From Pedobacter sp. HDW13 (GTDB taxonomy: Bacteria; Bacteroidota; Bacteroidia; Sphingobacteriales; Sphingobacteriaceae), in the NCBI RefSeq assembly GCF_011303555.1, contig NZ_CP049868.1, positions 1,674,001 to 1,738,000 on the forward strand: a stretch of DNA of 64,000 nucleotides, read 5' to 3'. Positions 54,628 to 63,645 of the stretch are shown here, piece by piece (the stretch's first letter is position 1; each line of letters opens with the position of its first letter). A model generated the notes under the pieces. That model made no database searches, was not told where the DNA came from, and was given only the letters and a program-made list of their open reading frames with translations. A program made the position numbers and the translations under genes.

Positions 54628-55881
54628 TTATTTCAACTTACTTAAAGCTGTTTTAATCCTTGGCAACATATCTTTAATATCCTGTAAGGTACAAGCCCCT
54701 ACTGATGCCCTGAACCACGGCATACTGTGCTCGTTTCCAAATGCCGAGAACGGTACCAGCGCAGCGCCGGCTTCTTTAATTAAGTAGAAGTTTACATCAG
54801 CACTATCTTTTAAAAGCTGACCATCTTCGGTTGTTTTACCAATGTAATCAATCTTAATCGTCAGGTAAATGGCACCCATCGGCTCAACTGCATCTACGTT
54901 AAAACCTTCAGCTTTTAATGCACTAAAACCATTATAAAGCGCATTTAAGCTGTCTTGTATCTGGCCTTTAAAGCTGGTTAAAAAAGCATCAACCTGTGGT
55001 TTATTGTTAAAGTAATCAGACATGGCTACCTGCTCTGCTTTTGGTGCCCAGGCGCCCATGTGCCCTACCAATGCTTTCATTCTGTTTACGATATCTTCGG
55101 GACCAAAACCCCAGCCCACACGTACACCAGTTGCTGCCAGGCATTTAGAACTACCATCTACAAAAACTGTAAACTCGCGCATTGCAGGGCGCAACGAAAC
55201 CGGATTTACATGCTCTTTATCAAAAGTTAAAAGCGAGTAAATCTGATCGTACATTAAATAAAGTGGCTTTTCATCTGCTCCACGGCGTGCATTTTCTTCC
55301 AAAACTGCATCGCAAATTTCAGCCAAAGCATCGGCATCGAACATGGTACCTGTAGGGTTTAATGGCGAACACAAAGCCAATAAAGTTGCGCCTTTTAAAT
55401 GCGGTTTTAATTGTGCTGCAGTAGGCATAAAATTATGGGCAGCATCGGTTTCTACCGCAATCGCATTTGCCGAAGTTAAATGACAGTAGTGGTTATTATT
55501 CCATGATGGTGCCGGAAATACTACTGTATCACCTGGGTCAATTAATGCCAGAAAAGTAGCATAAATTAAAGGGCGTGAACCTCCTGAAACCAGAATACTG
55601 TTGGTATTATAGTCTAAACCAAATCTGTCTTTTAGCAATTCAGAAACCGTTTCGCGCAATTGCAAAACACCATCGGCTGGTGGGTAATTGGTTTGATTGG
55701 TGTTGTAGGCCGCTACAATTCCTTCTTTTAATTCGGCCGGAATCGGGTAAATGTTCGAATCGAAGTCGCCAATGGTTAAATTAGCAATTGATGCGCCTTT
55801 GCGCTTCATTTCATTAACCTCGTTACCAATTTTTATAATTTCCGAGCCAATTAATGAATTGGCTATTACTGAAACTTTCAT
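54628..55881 (-). CDS. Pyridoxal phosphate-dependent aminotransferase (class I/II)
   Basis: A 417-aa fold-type I aminotransferase. The PLP-binding Lys lies in VDGSSKCLAATGVRVGWG, and Asn/Pro and Tyr contacts appear in SPLNPTGTM and LMYDQIY. Related proteins act on aspartate, aromatic or branched amino acids; the substrate is not defined. It follows the arginine genes on the same strand, after a small secreted protein, and is convergent with rtcB. Confidence 0.9.
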   Translation of the reverse strand: MKVSVIANSLIGSEIIKIGNEVNEMKRKGASIANLTIGDFDSNIYPIPAELKEGIVAAYNTNQTNYPPADGVLQLRETVSELLKDRFGLDYNTNSILVSGGSRPLIYATFLALIDPGDTVVFPAPSWNNNHYCHLTSANAIAVETDAAHNFMPTAAQLKPHLKGATLLALCSPLNPTGTMFDADALAEICDAVLEENARRGADEKPLYLMYDQIYSLLTFDKEHVNPVSLRPAMREFTVFVDGSSKCLAATGVRVGWGFGPEDIVNRMKALVGHMGAWAPKAEQVAMSDYFNNKPQVDAFLTSFKGQIQDSLNALYNGFSALKAEGFNVDAVEPMGAIYLTIKIDYIGKTTEDGQLLKDSADVNFYLIKEAGAALVPFSAFGNEHSMPWFRASVGACTLQDIKDMLPRIKTALSKLK

Positions 55882-55965
55882 ATGTTCTTTTTTATTCGCT
55901 TAGCTTTCTTTTATCCAGCTGTATCAATTATTTCAAGAAATAAAACCACTTAATTAAACGTTGAC

Positions 55966-56430
55966 CTACTTCTTCTTGTTGTTAAGGGTGACAATGTTGG
56001 TAAACAGTCTACCTGTCTGATCCTTACCAAATTCTACTTTCCTAATCATTGTTTTACTTGCTAGGAAATTCTCTAGAGTTTTTAACGCACTGCCATTAAC
56101 TTTAATTAGTTCTTGATTTTCAGCAGGAACTTCATAATATTTAAAGAAGGCCGTTGCATTCATTACCTCCGCATCTTCTTTCAATGAAATATCAACCCCT
56201 ATTGATTTGTCAATCTTTGGCTTTAACATATCTGTAGAACTAATGCCGGATAAGCCTACTGCTTTAAAATCTTTTGGGTCTACAAGTTGTCCTACCAAAA
56301 TATCACAGGCATTCCCATTAAATGAAGCTTTTGATATTGGATTAGGTTTTTCCTGGTGATTTGGCTTTTTTTGTGCATTAGCAATACTTACAGCGAACAG
56401 AAGTGCGAAGGTAGCTAGGTAAAATTTCAT
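55966..56430 (-). CDS. Small secreted hypothetical protein
   Basis: A 154-aa protein with a signal peptide (MKFYLATFALLFAVSIANAQ, cleavage near residue 20). The mature part has no recognisable domain. One stretch reads VGVDISLKEDAEVMNATAFF; no Cys pair or catalytic motif is visible beyond a single Cys in NGNACDIL. It lies between argH and the aminotransferase on the same strand, 52 bases from argH. The function is unknown. Confidence 0.7.
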   Translation of the reverse strand: MKFYLATFALLFAVSIANAQKKPNHQEKPNPISKASFNGNACDILVGQLVDPKDFKAVGLSGISSTDMLKPKIDKSIGVDISLKEDAEVMNATAFFKYYEVPAENQELIKVNGSALKTLENFLASKTMIRKVEFGKDQTGRLFTNIVTLNNKKK

Positions 56431-56481
56431 TTTTTTTAATTTATATTATTAAAATTTCAACAACTTGAGATTTAATAAAAG

Positions 56482-57813
56482 TTATTTAACCAAATCCCTT
56501 ATCGCTTTATTCACTTTTTCGAAACCAAATTGTGCTAAAACAGCGTTCATTGAAGCAGAAATTTGCTCGTTACAAAGGTTACCTATACTGCCTTCATGTG
56601 TATGATGTATTTGGCTTGATGGTGCAAAAGTACCACTTTCAATCTGTTCGCCAACTATTTTGTAGGCCTCTCTAAATGGAACACCTTGCAATGCCAAATC
56701 GTTTACCACTTCTACACTGAACAGGTAATCGTATTTTTTATCTTTTAAAATATCATCCTTTATCGTAATGTTCTGGAACATAAACGTAGCGATCTCTAAA
56801 CACTCATTTAATGAAGTAATTGCCGGGAAAAGGTTCTCTTTTAACAATTGTAAATCGCGGTGATAGCCTGATGGCAGATTGGTGATCATCATGGCAATTT
56901 CATTTGGCAGTGCCTGAATTTTATTGCAGCGCGAACGGATCAGTTCGAAAACATCAGGATTCTTTTTATGCGGCATAATGCTCGAACCTGTGGTAAGCTC
57001 AGGTGGAAAACTGATAAAGCCGAAATTCTGGTTGATAAACAGGCAAACATCCATAGCCATTTTTGCAAGAGTTGCGGCCACTGCACTCATGGCTTGCGCC
57101 AGGATTCTTTCGGTTTTACCACGGCCCATTTGTGCATAAACCACATTATAATTTAAGCTTTCAAAGCCAAGCAATTTAGTGGTTAAAGTTCTGTTTAACG
57201 GGAACGACGAGCCGTAACCTGCTGCAGAACCCAATGGATTTTTATTGGTGATTTTCCAGGCAGCCAACATCAGTTCCATATCATCAGCAAGACTTTCAGC
57301 GTAAGCCCCAAACCATAAACCAAACGATGAAGGCATAGCAATTTGCAAGTGCGTATAGCCCGGAAGTAATTTATCTTTGTGGGTATTGCTCAGTTCAATT
57401 AGCTGGTTAAATAAAGTTGCAGTTTGACCGACCATGTCTTCGATACAGGCGCGGAAAAACAGTTTTAAATCAACCAAAACCTGGTCGTTGCGCGAGCGGC
57501 CACTGTGGATTTTCTTACCCGCCTCGCCAATACGCTGCGTAAGCAACCACTCTACCTGCGAGTGTACATCTTCTACAGTATCTTCGATGGTAAAATTACC
57601 GGCTTCAATTTCGGCGTAAATATTTTTCAGTTCCTGCTGAACGGTTTTTAATTCATCAGCAGTAAGCAAATTAATAGTTTCCAACATTTCTGTGTGGGCC
57701 AAAGAACCCAAAACATCAAATTTTGCCATTTGCAGATCCAGTTCGCGGTCTTTACCAACGGTAAAGGTTTCTACAAATTTATTTACATCTATATTTTTTT
57801 GCCAGATTTTCAT
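56482..57813 (-). CDS. argH: Argininosuccinate lyase
   Basis: A 443-aa fumarase-superfamily enzyme that splits argininosuccinate into arginine and fumarate, the last step of arginine synthesis. The signature loop is GSSIMPHKKNPD with catalytic Ser. HSGRSRNDQV and YTHLQIAMP are also typical. It lies at the downstream end of the arginine operon, 6 bases after the sialate esterase-like gene. Confidence 0.95.
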   Translation of the reverse strand: MKIWQKNIDVNKFVETFTVGKDRELDLQMAKFDVLGSLAHTEMLETINLLTADELKTVQQELKNIYAEIEAGNFTIEDTVEDVHSQVEWLLTQRIGEAGKKIHSGRSRNDQVLVDLKLFFRACIEDMVGQTATLFNQLIELSNTHKDKLLPGYTHLQIAMPSSFGLWFGAYAESLADDMELMLAAWKITNKNPLGSAAGYGSSFPLNRTLTTKLLGFESLNYNVVYAQMGRGKTERILAQAMSAVAATLAKMAMDVCLFINQNFGFISFPPELTTGSSIMPHKKNPDVFELIRSRCNKIQALPNEIAMMITNLPSGYHRDLQLLKENLFPAITSLNECLEIATFMFQNITIKDDILKDKKYDYLFSVEVVNDLALQGVPFREAYKIVGEQIESGTFAPSSQIHHTHEGSIGNLCNEQISASMNAVLAQFGFEKVNKAIRDLVK

Positions 57814-57819
57814 GTCTAA

Positions 57820-59238
57820 TTATTTGATTTTCGTCTGCCCTATTTCCCAATTATCTGTTCTAAAAGGGGCTACTGGTAATCCTTCTTTATTTTTTAAATT
57901 TCCAATACCTGTATTACTGAATTGGTACCTTACCGCTTTAGGAGATTTAACCTGATTGCTACTTACTGTAATTATATTCTTTCCAATATTTGCCTTAGCA
58001 GGATAAAATATACCATCCTGGCCAGCGAGAAACAGCTCATCGATATTTTCACCCTGTAACTGAAGGCCTTTACTATCGCCAATATTAAAAGTTACCTGTG
58101 CCTTTGCCCCATTAAAGCTCACAGATTGATAAAGGGGACTGCCAGCACCTGGTATAATTTTTCCATAGGTTTTAGACAAAGCTAAATTGCCCAATCGGGT
58201 GCCTACATCTTTCTTATTTGTAGGGTGGATATTGGTTACATCGCCGGTAATGTCAGAAACTACAACCATACCGGCATTAGTATTCTGACCAAGAAATTTA
58301 GCCTGTTGCTCCTGCAATAGCGCAACCTCATTATCAATAGCCGATTTAAACGGTGCAATTTGTACAAAATAAAAGGGAAAATCTTTTTGCCATTTATTAC
58401 GCCATGCGTCCAACATTTTACCTAATAGCTTGCTATAGGTTGAAGGGAAATCGCGGTTGCTTTCGCCCTGGTACCAAATAACACCAGCAATATTAAAATT
58501 GGTTAAGGGAGCTATCATGCTATTATAAGCCAGGCCTGCGCTTACCGGCCACCAGGCAACCTGAGCTCGCTTTTCTGCAACCGTCTTTAAAGACGTATCT
58601 GCATTTACCAATTGCTCGGGTGTCCAAACTTCAGCAGGCGTACCACCCCAATTGCTCCCGATTAAGCCAATAGGTACATTTAAATTCTGATTTAATTTTT
58701 TGCCGAAATAGTACCCTATCGCACTAAATGCCTTTAAAGTATTACTATCACATACTTTCCAACTGGCCTGCAAATCGTCCTGCGGAGATTTAGAAGTGCT
58801 TTTAGGCACCTGGAAAAGCCTGATTTTTAAGCCACTAAGCTGCCCGAACTCCTCTTTAATACTTTTAATGGTTTGATTGTAACTCCATTCCATATTTGAT
58901 TGACCGCCACATACCCAAACTTCTCCAATCAGGATATCTTCCAATACCACTTTATTCTGCCCCTCAAAGGATATGGTATAAGGTCCACCGGCAGCGGGCG
59001 TTTGCACACTAGCTTGCCAATCGGCATTCCCTGTTGCGGTAACTTCAATTGTTTTATTGTCCCATGAAGTAGTAATTTTAATTTTCTCAGCAGGACTTGC
59101 CCAACCCCATAATTTTGTAGTCGATTTTTGTTGCAAAACCATATTACTGGCCAATACATTAGGAAGCCGGATATCCGCTTTCGCAACGAAAAAATTAAAT
59201 AATAGGATGGAGAATAAAAATGTGATATTTTTTTTCAT
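57820..59238 (-). CDS. Sialate O-acetylesterase-like secreted esterase
   Basis: A 472-aa protein with a signal peptide (MKKNITFLFSILLFNFFVAKA). The SGNH/SASA domain carries GGQSNMEWS with the nucleophile Ser, GLIGSNWGGTPAE, and GVIWYQGESN. In Bacteroidota such enzymes remove acetyl groups from sialic acid or plant polysaccharides. It is placed between argE-like and argH genes, 6 bases from argH, although it has no obvious arginine role. Confidence 0.87.
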   Translation of the reverse strand: MKKNITFLFSILLFNFFVAKADIRLPNVLASNMVLQQKSTTKLWGWASPAEKIKITTSWDNKTIEVTATGNADWQASVQTPAAGGPYTISFEGQNKVVLEDILIGEVWVCGGQSNMEWSYNQTIKSIKEEFGQLSGLKIRLFQVPKSTSKSPQDDLQASWKVCDSNTLKAFSAIGYYFGKKLNQNLNVPIGLIGSNWGGTPAEVWTPEQLVNADTSLKTVAEKRAQVAWWPVSAGLAYNSMIAPLTNFNIAGVIWYQGESNRDFPSTYSKLLGKMLDAWRNKWQKDFPFYFVQIAPFKSAIDNEVALLQEQQAKFLGQNTNAGMVVVSDITGDVTNIHPTNKKDVGTRLGNLALSKTYGKIIPGAGSPLYQSVSFNGAKAQVTFNIGDSKGLQLQGENIDELFLAGQDGIFYPAKANIGKNIITVSSNQVKSPKAVRYQFSNTGIGNLKNKEGLPVAPFRTDNWEIGQTKIK

Positions 59239-59339
59239 CTGCTTAGATTTGTTTCAGTAATAATGAAACTGACAGGCTATAATCATTTGATTTTTATAAA
59301 TCCTGGTCGTTTCATTTTGTCATTTCAAACCAACAACTG

Positions 59340-60407
59340 CTATAAACCTAATACAGGTTTTAACATATTAACATACCCTTCAACACCTTCAGCTACTTCC
59401 CTAACATACAAAAATTCATCGGCCATGTGCGAACGGCCTGAAAAACCCGGACCAACTTTTACTGATGGAATATCCAGTAGAGCCTGGTCAGAAGTTGTTG
59501 GCGAGCCATAGGTTGTTCTTCCCAAAGCAACTCCAGCCTGTACAAGTGGGTGGTTTTTATCAATAGACGAAGGTTTTAAGCGGATAGAACGTGGGGTAAC
59601 ATCACAATCAACATTGGCACGGATAATCTCCAAAACCTCTTCGTTGGTATAGGAATCTGTTACGCGTACATCAACTGTAAAAGTACAATTGGCCGGCACA
59701 ACATTATGCTGCGAACCTGCATTGATAATGGTCACCGTCATTTTTAACGGGCCGAAAACCTCTGATACTTTTGGGAAATGGTAGTTTCTGAACCACTCAA
59801 TATCTTTTAATGCTTTGTAAATGGCATTCTCGCCTTCTTCACGTGCAGCATGCCCGGCTTTACCGTGCGATACACAATCTAAGACCAGTAAACCACGCTC
59901 GGCGATGGCTAAATTCATTTCTGTAGGTTCACCTACAATACCAAATTCAAGCTCCCCTAAATCTGGCAGCACCAGTTCTAAACCATTATTGCCCGAAATT
60001 TCTTCCTCGGCAGTAGCAGCCAAACAGATATTATATTTTAAATTTTCCTGATCGTAGTAATACAGAAACGTTCCAATTAGCGAAACCAGACATCCTCCCG
60101 CATCGTTACTGCCCAAACCAAATAATTTATCACCTTCAATTGCTGCATCGTACGGATCACGGGTATAACCAGAATTTGGCTTAACCGTATCGTGGTGCGA
60201 GTTTAAAAGAAAGGTTGGCTTAGCGGCATCGAAATGCTTGTTGTAGGCCCAAACGTTGTTCATTTTACGCTGGGTCTTAATCCCTCTCTCTTCCAGAAAC
60301 TGAGCAATTAAATTCGCCGTTCTATCTTCTTCTTTGCTAAAAGACTGGATACGGATTAACTGCCGCAATAAGTCCAGACTTTCTTTTTGTATATTTTCTA
60401 ATGACAT
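59340..60407 (-). CDS. ArgE-like M20 deacylase of arginine synthesis
   Basis: A 355-aa di-zinc M20 metallo-hydrolase. His and Asp ligands lie in LNSHHDTVKP and GSNDAGGCLV; catalytic Glu pair in ATAEEEISG. By position between argB/proC and argH it probably removes the acyl group from N-acyl-citrulline (acetyl or succinyl), as in the Bacteroidota variant pathway that uses an acyl-ornithine carbamoyltransferase. Substrate choice depends on ArgF'. A 102-base stop-to-start distance to the next gene leaves it separate from the esterase. Confidence 0.88.
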   Translation of the reverse strand: MSLENIQKESLDLLRQLIRIQSFSKEEDRTANLIAQFLEERGIKTQRKMNNVWAYNKHFDAAKPTFLLNSHHDTVKPNSGYTRDPYDAAIEGDKLFGLGSNDAGGCLVSLIGTFLYYYDQENLKYNICLAATAEEEISGNNGLELVLPDLGELEFGIVGEPTEMNLAIAERGLLVLDCVSHGKAGHAAREEGENAIYKALKDIEWFRNYHFPKVSEVFGPLKMTVTIINAGSQHNVVPANCTFTVDVRVTDSYTNEEVLEIIRANVDCDVTPRSIRLKPSSIDKNHPLVQAGVALGRTTYGSPTTSDQALLDIPSVKVGPGFSGRSHMADEFLYVREVAEGVEGYVNMLKPVLGL

Positions 60408-60429
60408 AGTATCAAGTACTCTTTATCTG

Positions 60430-60484
60430 GTATCAAGTATTCAGTATCAGGATTAACCTGTTCGAGATACTGAATACTTGATAC
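60430..60484. repeat. Perfect 19-bp inverted repeat between proC and the argE-like gene
   Basis: GTATCAAGTATTCAGTATC (60430-60448) and its exact reverse complement (60466-60484) enclose a 17-base loop. A partial direct copy, GTATCAAGTACT, lies just before it at 60413. It could form a strong RNA hairpin within the operon. Confidence 0.85.
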
Positions 60485-60551
60485 CTGTTTTATTTTAGCT
60501 TTAAAAGTATAGGCATTGCACGTCCTTCTTTAAACTTTAGTCTTTAAGCTT

Positions 60552-61361
60552 TTAGCTCTCTTTAGTGTACAAGTTCCCGGCTTTTAAGGCCGAAAGTTTA
60601 ATACCTTTTATCAGCGAAGAACTATAACCATTGTGCTCCATTTCGTTTAACCCTGCAATGGTGCAACCTTTCGGCGAAGTTACCTTATCTATTTCTGATT
60701 CTGGGTGTGTTCCGTGTAATAAAAGTAAATCGGCCGCTCCTTTTGCAGTTTGTACGGCCATTTTCAAGGCTTCATCGGCATGGAAACCAATTTCTACCCC
60801 ACCTTGCGAAGCTGCCCTGATTCCCCTTAAAAAGAAGGCAATACCACAGGCACAGAGTGCAGTAGCCGAAGTCATTAAATCTTCGTTTATTTTAACTACC
60901 GAGCCTACCGTTTCAAACATGCGGGTTACATCTTCTAAATTTTGTGGCGAAGCATTGTCGCTTGCAATACAGGTCATGGATTGGCCTATCGCAATAGCTG
61001 TGTTGGGCATAGCCCTGATAATTTGAACATCGCTATCCAGTTTCTCGCGAACCGCAGCACAGCTTACGCCCGAGATTACTGAAATCACCAAATGTTTAGC
61101 AGGATTTATGGCCGATTGGATTTCCTCTAAAACCACATTTAACTGCTGAGGCAGCACAGCTAAAATAATCACATCTGCATCAGCTGCTGCATCAGCGTTA
61201 TTGGCAGTAACCTTGTAGCGCTCTTGTGCAAACTTATATAAATTGGCTGTGTTGCGCCTGGTTAAGGTAATGTTTTTGGTTGTGGTGTAGTTGGCTTTAA
61301 CCAATCCTTTTGCTAAAGATAAACCGATATTTCCGCTACCGATTATGGCGATTTTTTTCAT
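60552..61361 (-). CDS. proC: Pyrroline-5-carboxylate reductase
   Basis: A 269-aa NAD(P)H-dependent enzyme making proline from pyrroline-5-carboxylate. The Rossmann motif is IIGSGNIGLSLAKG. MPNTAIAIGQSMT and SPKGCTIAGL are the ProC signatures. Its placement within the arginine operon links proline and arginine synthesis, a common arrangement in Bacteroidota. Near 60530 the downstream spacer shows TTTAAACTTTAGTC runs that are complementary to a sequence near 24710. Confidence 0.94.
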   Translation of the reverse strand: MKKIAIIGSGNIGLSLAKGLVKANYTTTKNITLTRRNTANLYKFAQERYKVTANNADAAADADVIILAVLPQQLNVVLEEIQSAINPAKHLVISVISGVSCAAVREKLDSDVQIIRAMPNTAIAIGQSMTCIASDNASPQNLEDVTRMFETVGSVVKINEDLMTSATALCACGIAFFLRGIRAASQGGVEIGFHADEALKMAVQTAKGAADLLLLHGTHPESEIDKVTSPKGCTIAGLNEMEHNGYSSSLIKGIKLSALKAGNLYTKES

Positions 61362-61611
61362 TTTGTGGTTCGTTTTATTGTTTCTAGTTCGTTTGATTTC
61401 ACAGTTTATAAGATTGCACAGCTTTCTGTTTTATTCTGAAAAGCAATTTCATCATACTATTGATGTTCTGTCCTGCTATCCGCTTTACTCCGTTACACTC
61501 CGTGCCCGCTGCTATTAGTTTTATTAGGCAAAACCAGTACATTTCAGCCTTTTTCTGCAAAAGCCTATATAACAGATTAACCTTCCGCCCTCAACCTTTA
61601 AGCCTTCTACC

Positions 61612-62400
61612 TTACTTCAGCATTTTAGTGCCAAAAGTACCTGTTGCAAGTTCAGTCAGTTCATCTGCTTTACCAATATACACTGCCGAAACACCTTTTT
61701 TAATCGCCTCAAAAGCATTATGCAATTTCGGGATCATCCCACCTGCAACAGTCCCATCAGCCTTCAAACCTTCAAATTCATCTGCCCTAATTTCTCTCAC
61801 CACAGAGCCATCATCATTTACATCTTTCAGCACGCCCTTTTTCTCGAAGCAATATACCAAACGTGTTTCATATAAGCCCGACATCGCCACCGCCACCGAC
61901 GAGGCAATAGTATCGGCATTGGTATTTAACAATTGTGTTTCCCCATCATGGGTAATGGCACATAAAACAGGTACCAAACCTGCTTTCAGTAAATTATCTA
62001 AGGTTGTTGCAGATACTGAATTTTCATCCAAATCGCCAACAAACCCATAGTCGATTTCTTTTACAGGACGTTTTTTTGCCTGAATAATATTTCCGTCTGC
62101 ACCAGTTAAGCCAATTGCATTACTGCCTTTGGCCTGCAACTGTGCTACCATATTTTTATTAATCAATCCGGCGTAAACCATGGTTACAATCCGCAAAGTT
62201 TCAATATCGGTAATCCGGCGGCCTTCAACCATTTTAGCTTCAACGCCTAAACTTTCGCCCAGTTCGGTTGCAATTTTGCCGCCCCCGTGCACCAGAATTT
62301 TATCACCGGGCAAAGCCGTAAAATCCAATAAAAACCGGTGCAGGTTTTCAGAATTATCAATTACGTTTCCGCCAATTTTTATGATAGTGAGTTGTTTCAT
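61612..62400 (-). CDS. argB: Acylglutamate kinase
   Basis: A 262-aa amino acid kinase that phosphorylates N-acyl-L-glutamate (acetyl, or succinyl in some Bacteroidota). Motifs: KIGGNVIDN, VHGGGKIATELGE, GLINKNMVAQL, and NTNADTIASSVA. The length fits ArgB. It lies between argF' and proC on the same strand. Acyl specificity is uncertain for the same reason as in ArgF'. Confidence 0.93.
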   Translation of the reverse strand: MKQLTIIKIGGNVIDNSENLHRFLLDFTALPGDKILVHGGGKIATELGESLGVEAKMVEGRRITDIETLRIVTMVYAGLINKNMVAQLQAKGSNAIGLTGADGNIIQAKKRPVKEIDYGFVGDLDENSVSATTLDNLLKAGLVPVLCAITHDGETQLLNTNADTIASSVAVAMSGLYETRLVYCFEKKGVLKDVNDDGSVVREIRADEFEGLKADGTVAGGMIPKLHNAFEAIKKGVSAVYIGKADELTELATGTFGTKMLK

Positions 62401-62505
62401 AACTTATGCTTTCCTTGGTTCGTGCCTCCACGAACCACATTAATTGTTTTATTTCACCATATTAACAATTTCGGTTCGTGAAGACACGAGCCGGGGCTGA
62501 ACGTT

Positions 62506-63477
62506 TTACAATTCTTCCAGCATCGCTTTAATTACAGCTTGCGCAGCCCATAAACGGTTTCCCGCTTCGTGGATCACCAATGAGTTTGGTCCATCCAAAA
62601 TCTCTGATGATAATTCTAAATCGCGGCGAACCGGCAAGCAATGCATTACTTTTGCATCGTTGGTGATTTTTAACTTTTCGTTGTTCATCATCCAGCCGTC
62701 AGGATAGGTTAATACCTTACCATATTCTTTATAGCTGCTCCAGTTTTTTACATAAACATAGTCGGCACCGACAAGAGCTTCTTCTAAATTATATTCAATT
62801 TTAGCCCCTGGCGTAAAATCTTCTGCCAGCTCATAACCTTCAGGCTGCGCAATCGTAAAATCGATCATGCCCTCTTCCTGTGCCTTACACATCCATTCGG
62901 CAAAAGAATTTGGTACCGCCTGCGGTAAAGCTTTTACATGCGGCGCCCAGGCCAAAACTACCTTGGGTTTTGCTCCGTCAGGTTTCTTGGTCCATGTTTC
63001 ATGAATGGTAATGATATCGGCAAAACTCTGCAGGGGGTGACGTGTTGCACTCTCCAGGCTCACTACTGGTACCGCACAGTATTTTACAAACTTGTTAAAA
63101 AAATCTTCACTGTAATCCTCCTCACGGTTGTTTAGTTTCGGGAAAGACCGCAAGCCCAAAATATCGCAATACTGGCCCATAACAGCCGCAGCTTCACGGA
63201 TATGCTCTACTGTAGAACCATTCATCACTACCCCATCCTGGGTTTCCAAAGCCCAGCCTTCTTTATCCAGATTCATCACCATTACATTCATACCCAAATT
63301 TAAGGCTGCTTTCTGCGTGCTTAACCGGGTACGTAAGCTTGGGTTCATAAAAACCAAACCCAGGGTTTTGTTCTTACCTAAATCCTGATGTGCATAAGGA
63401 TTAGCCTTCAATGCCAATGCATCAGTTACAAATTGTTTGATGTTTGGAACATCGTGTACGGAAGTGAACAATTTCAT
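62506..63477 (-). CDS. N-acyl-L-ornithine carbamoyltransferase (ArgF')
   Basis: A 323-aa transcarbamylase. The carbamoyl-phosphate motif SLRTRLSTQ (S-x-R-T-R, residues about 47-55), RHPLQSFADIITI and MHCLPVRRDLEL match the N-acyl-ornithine branch rather than ordinary OTCase. Residue 90 in NGSTVEHIREA is Val. In the family, the equivalent residue is Pro90 in Bacteroides fragilis succinylornithine enzyme and Glu92 in Xanthomonas acetylornithine enzyme (from memory), so the acyl group used here is not decided. It is cotranscribed with argB and argD. Confidence 0.93.
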   Translation of the reverse strand: MKLFTSVHDVPNIKQFVTDALALKANPYAHQDLGKNKTLGLVFMNPSLRTRLSTQKAALNLGMNVMVMNLDKEGWALETQDGVVMNGSTVEHIREAAAVMGQYCDILGLRSFPKLNNREEDYSEDFFNKFVKYCAVPVVSLESATRHPLQSFADIITIHETWTKKPDGAKPKVVLAWAPHVKALPQAVPNSFAEWMCKAQEEGMIDFTIAQPEGYELAEDFTPGAKIEYNLEEALVGADYVYVKNWSSYKEYGKVLTYPDGWMMNNEKLKITNDAKVMHCLPVRRDLELSSEILDGPNSLVIHEAGNRLWAAQAVIKAMLEEL

Positions 63478-63645
63478 CTTTTTTATTAGGTTAAAGGTTG
63501 GAAGGTTGAGGGTTTGCTACACCTCAATCCTCCATCACTCAAAATTTACAATTGCGATTAATACCGCCTGATTTAATTTTTTAATTTACAATTCTTAGCC
63601 TTTTCATCCCAGGCCTTCCAGCCTTCTACCTTCCTGCCACCTACC

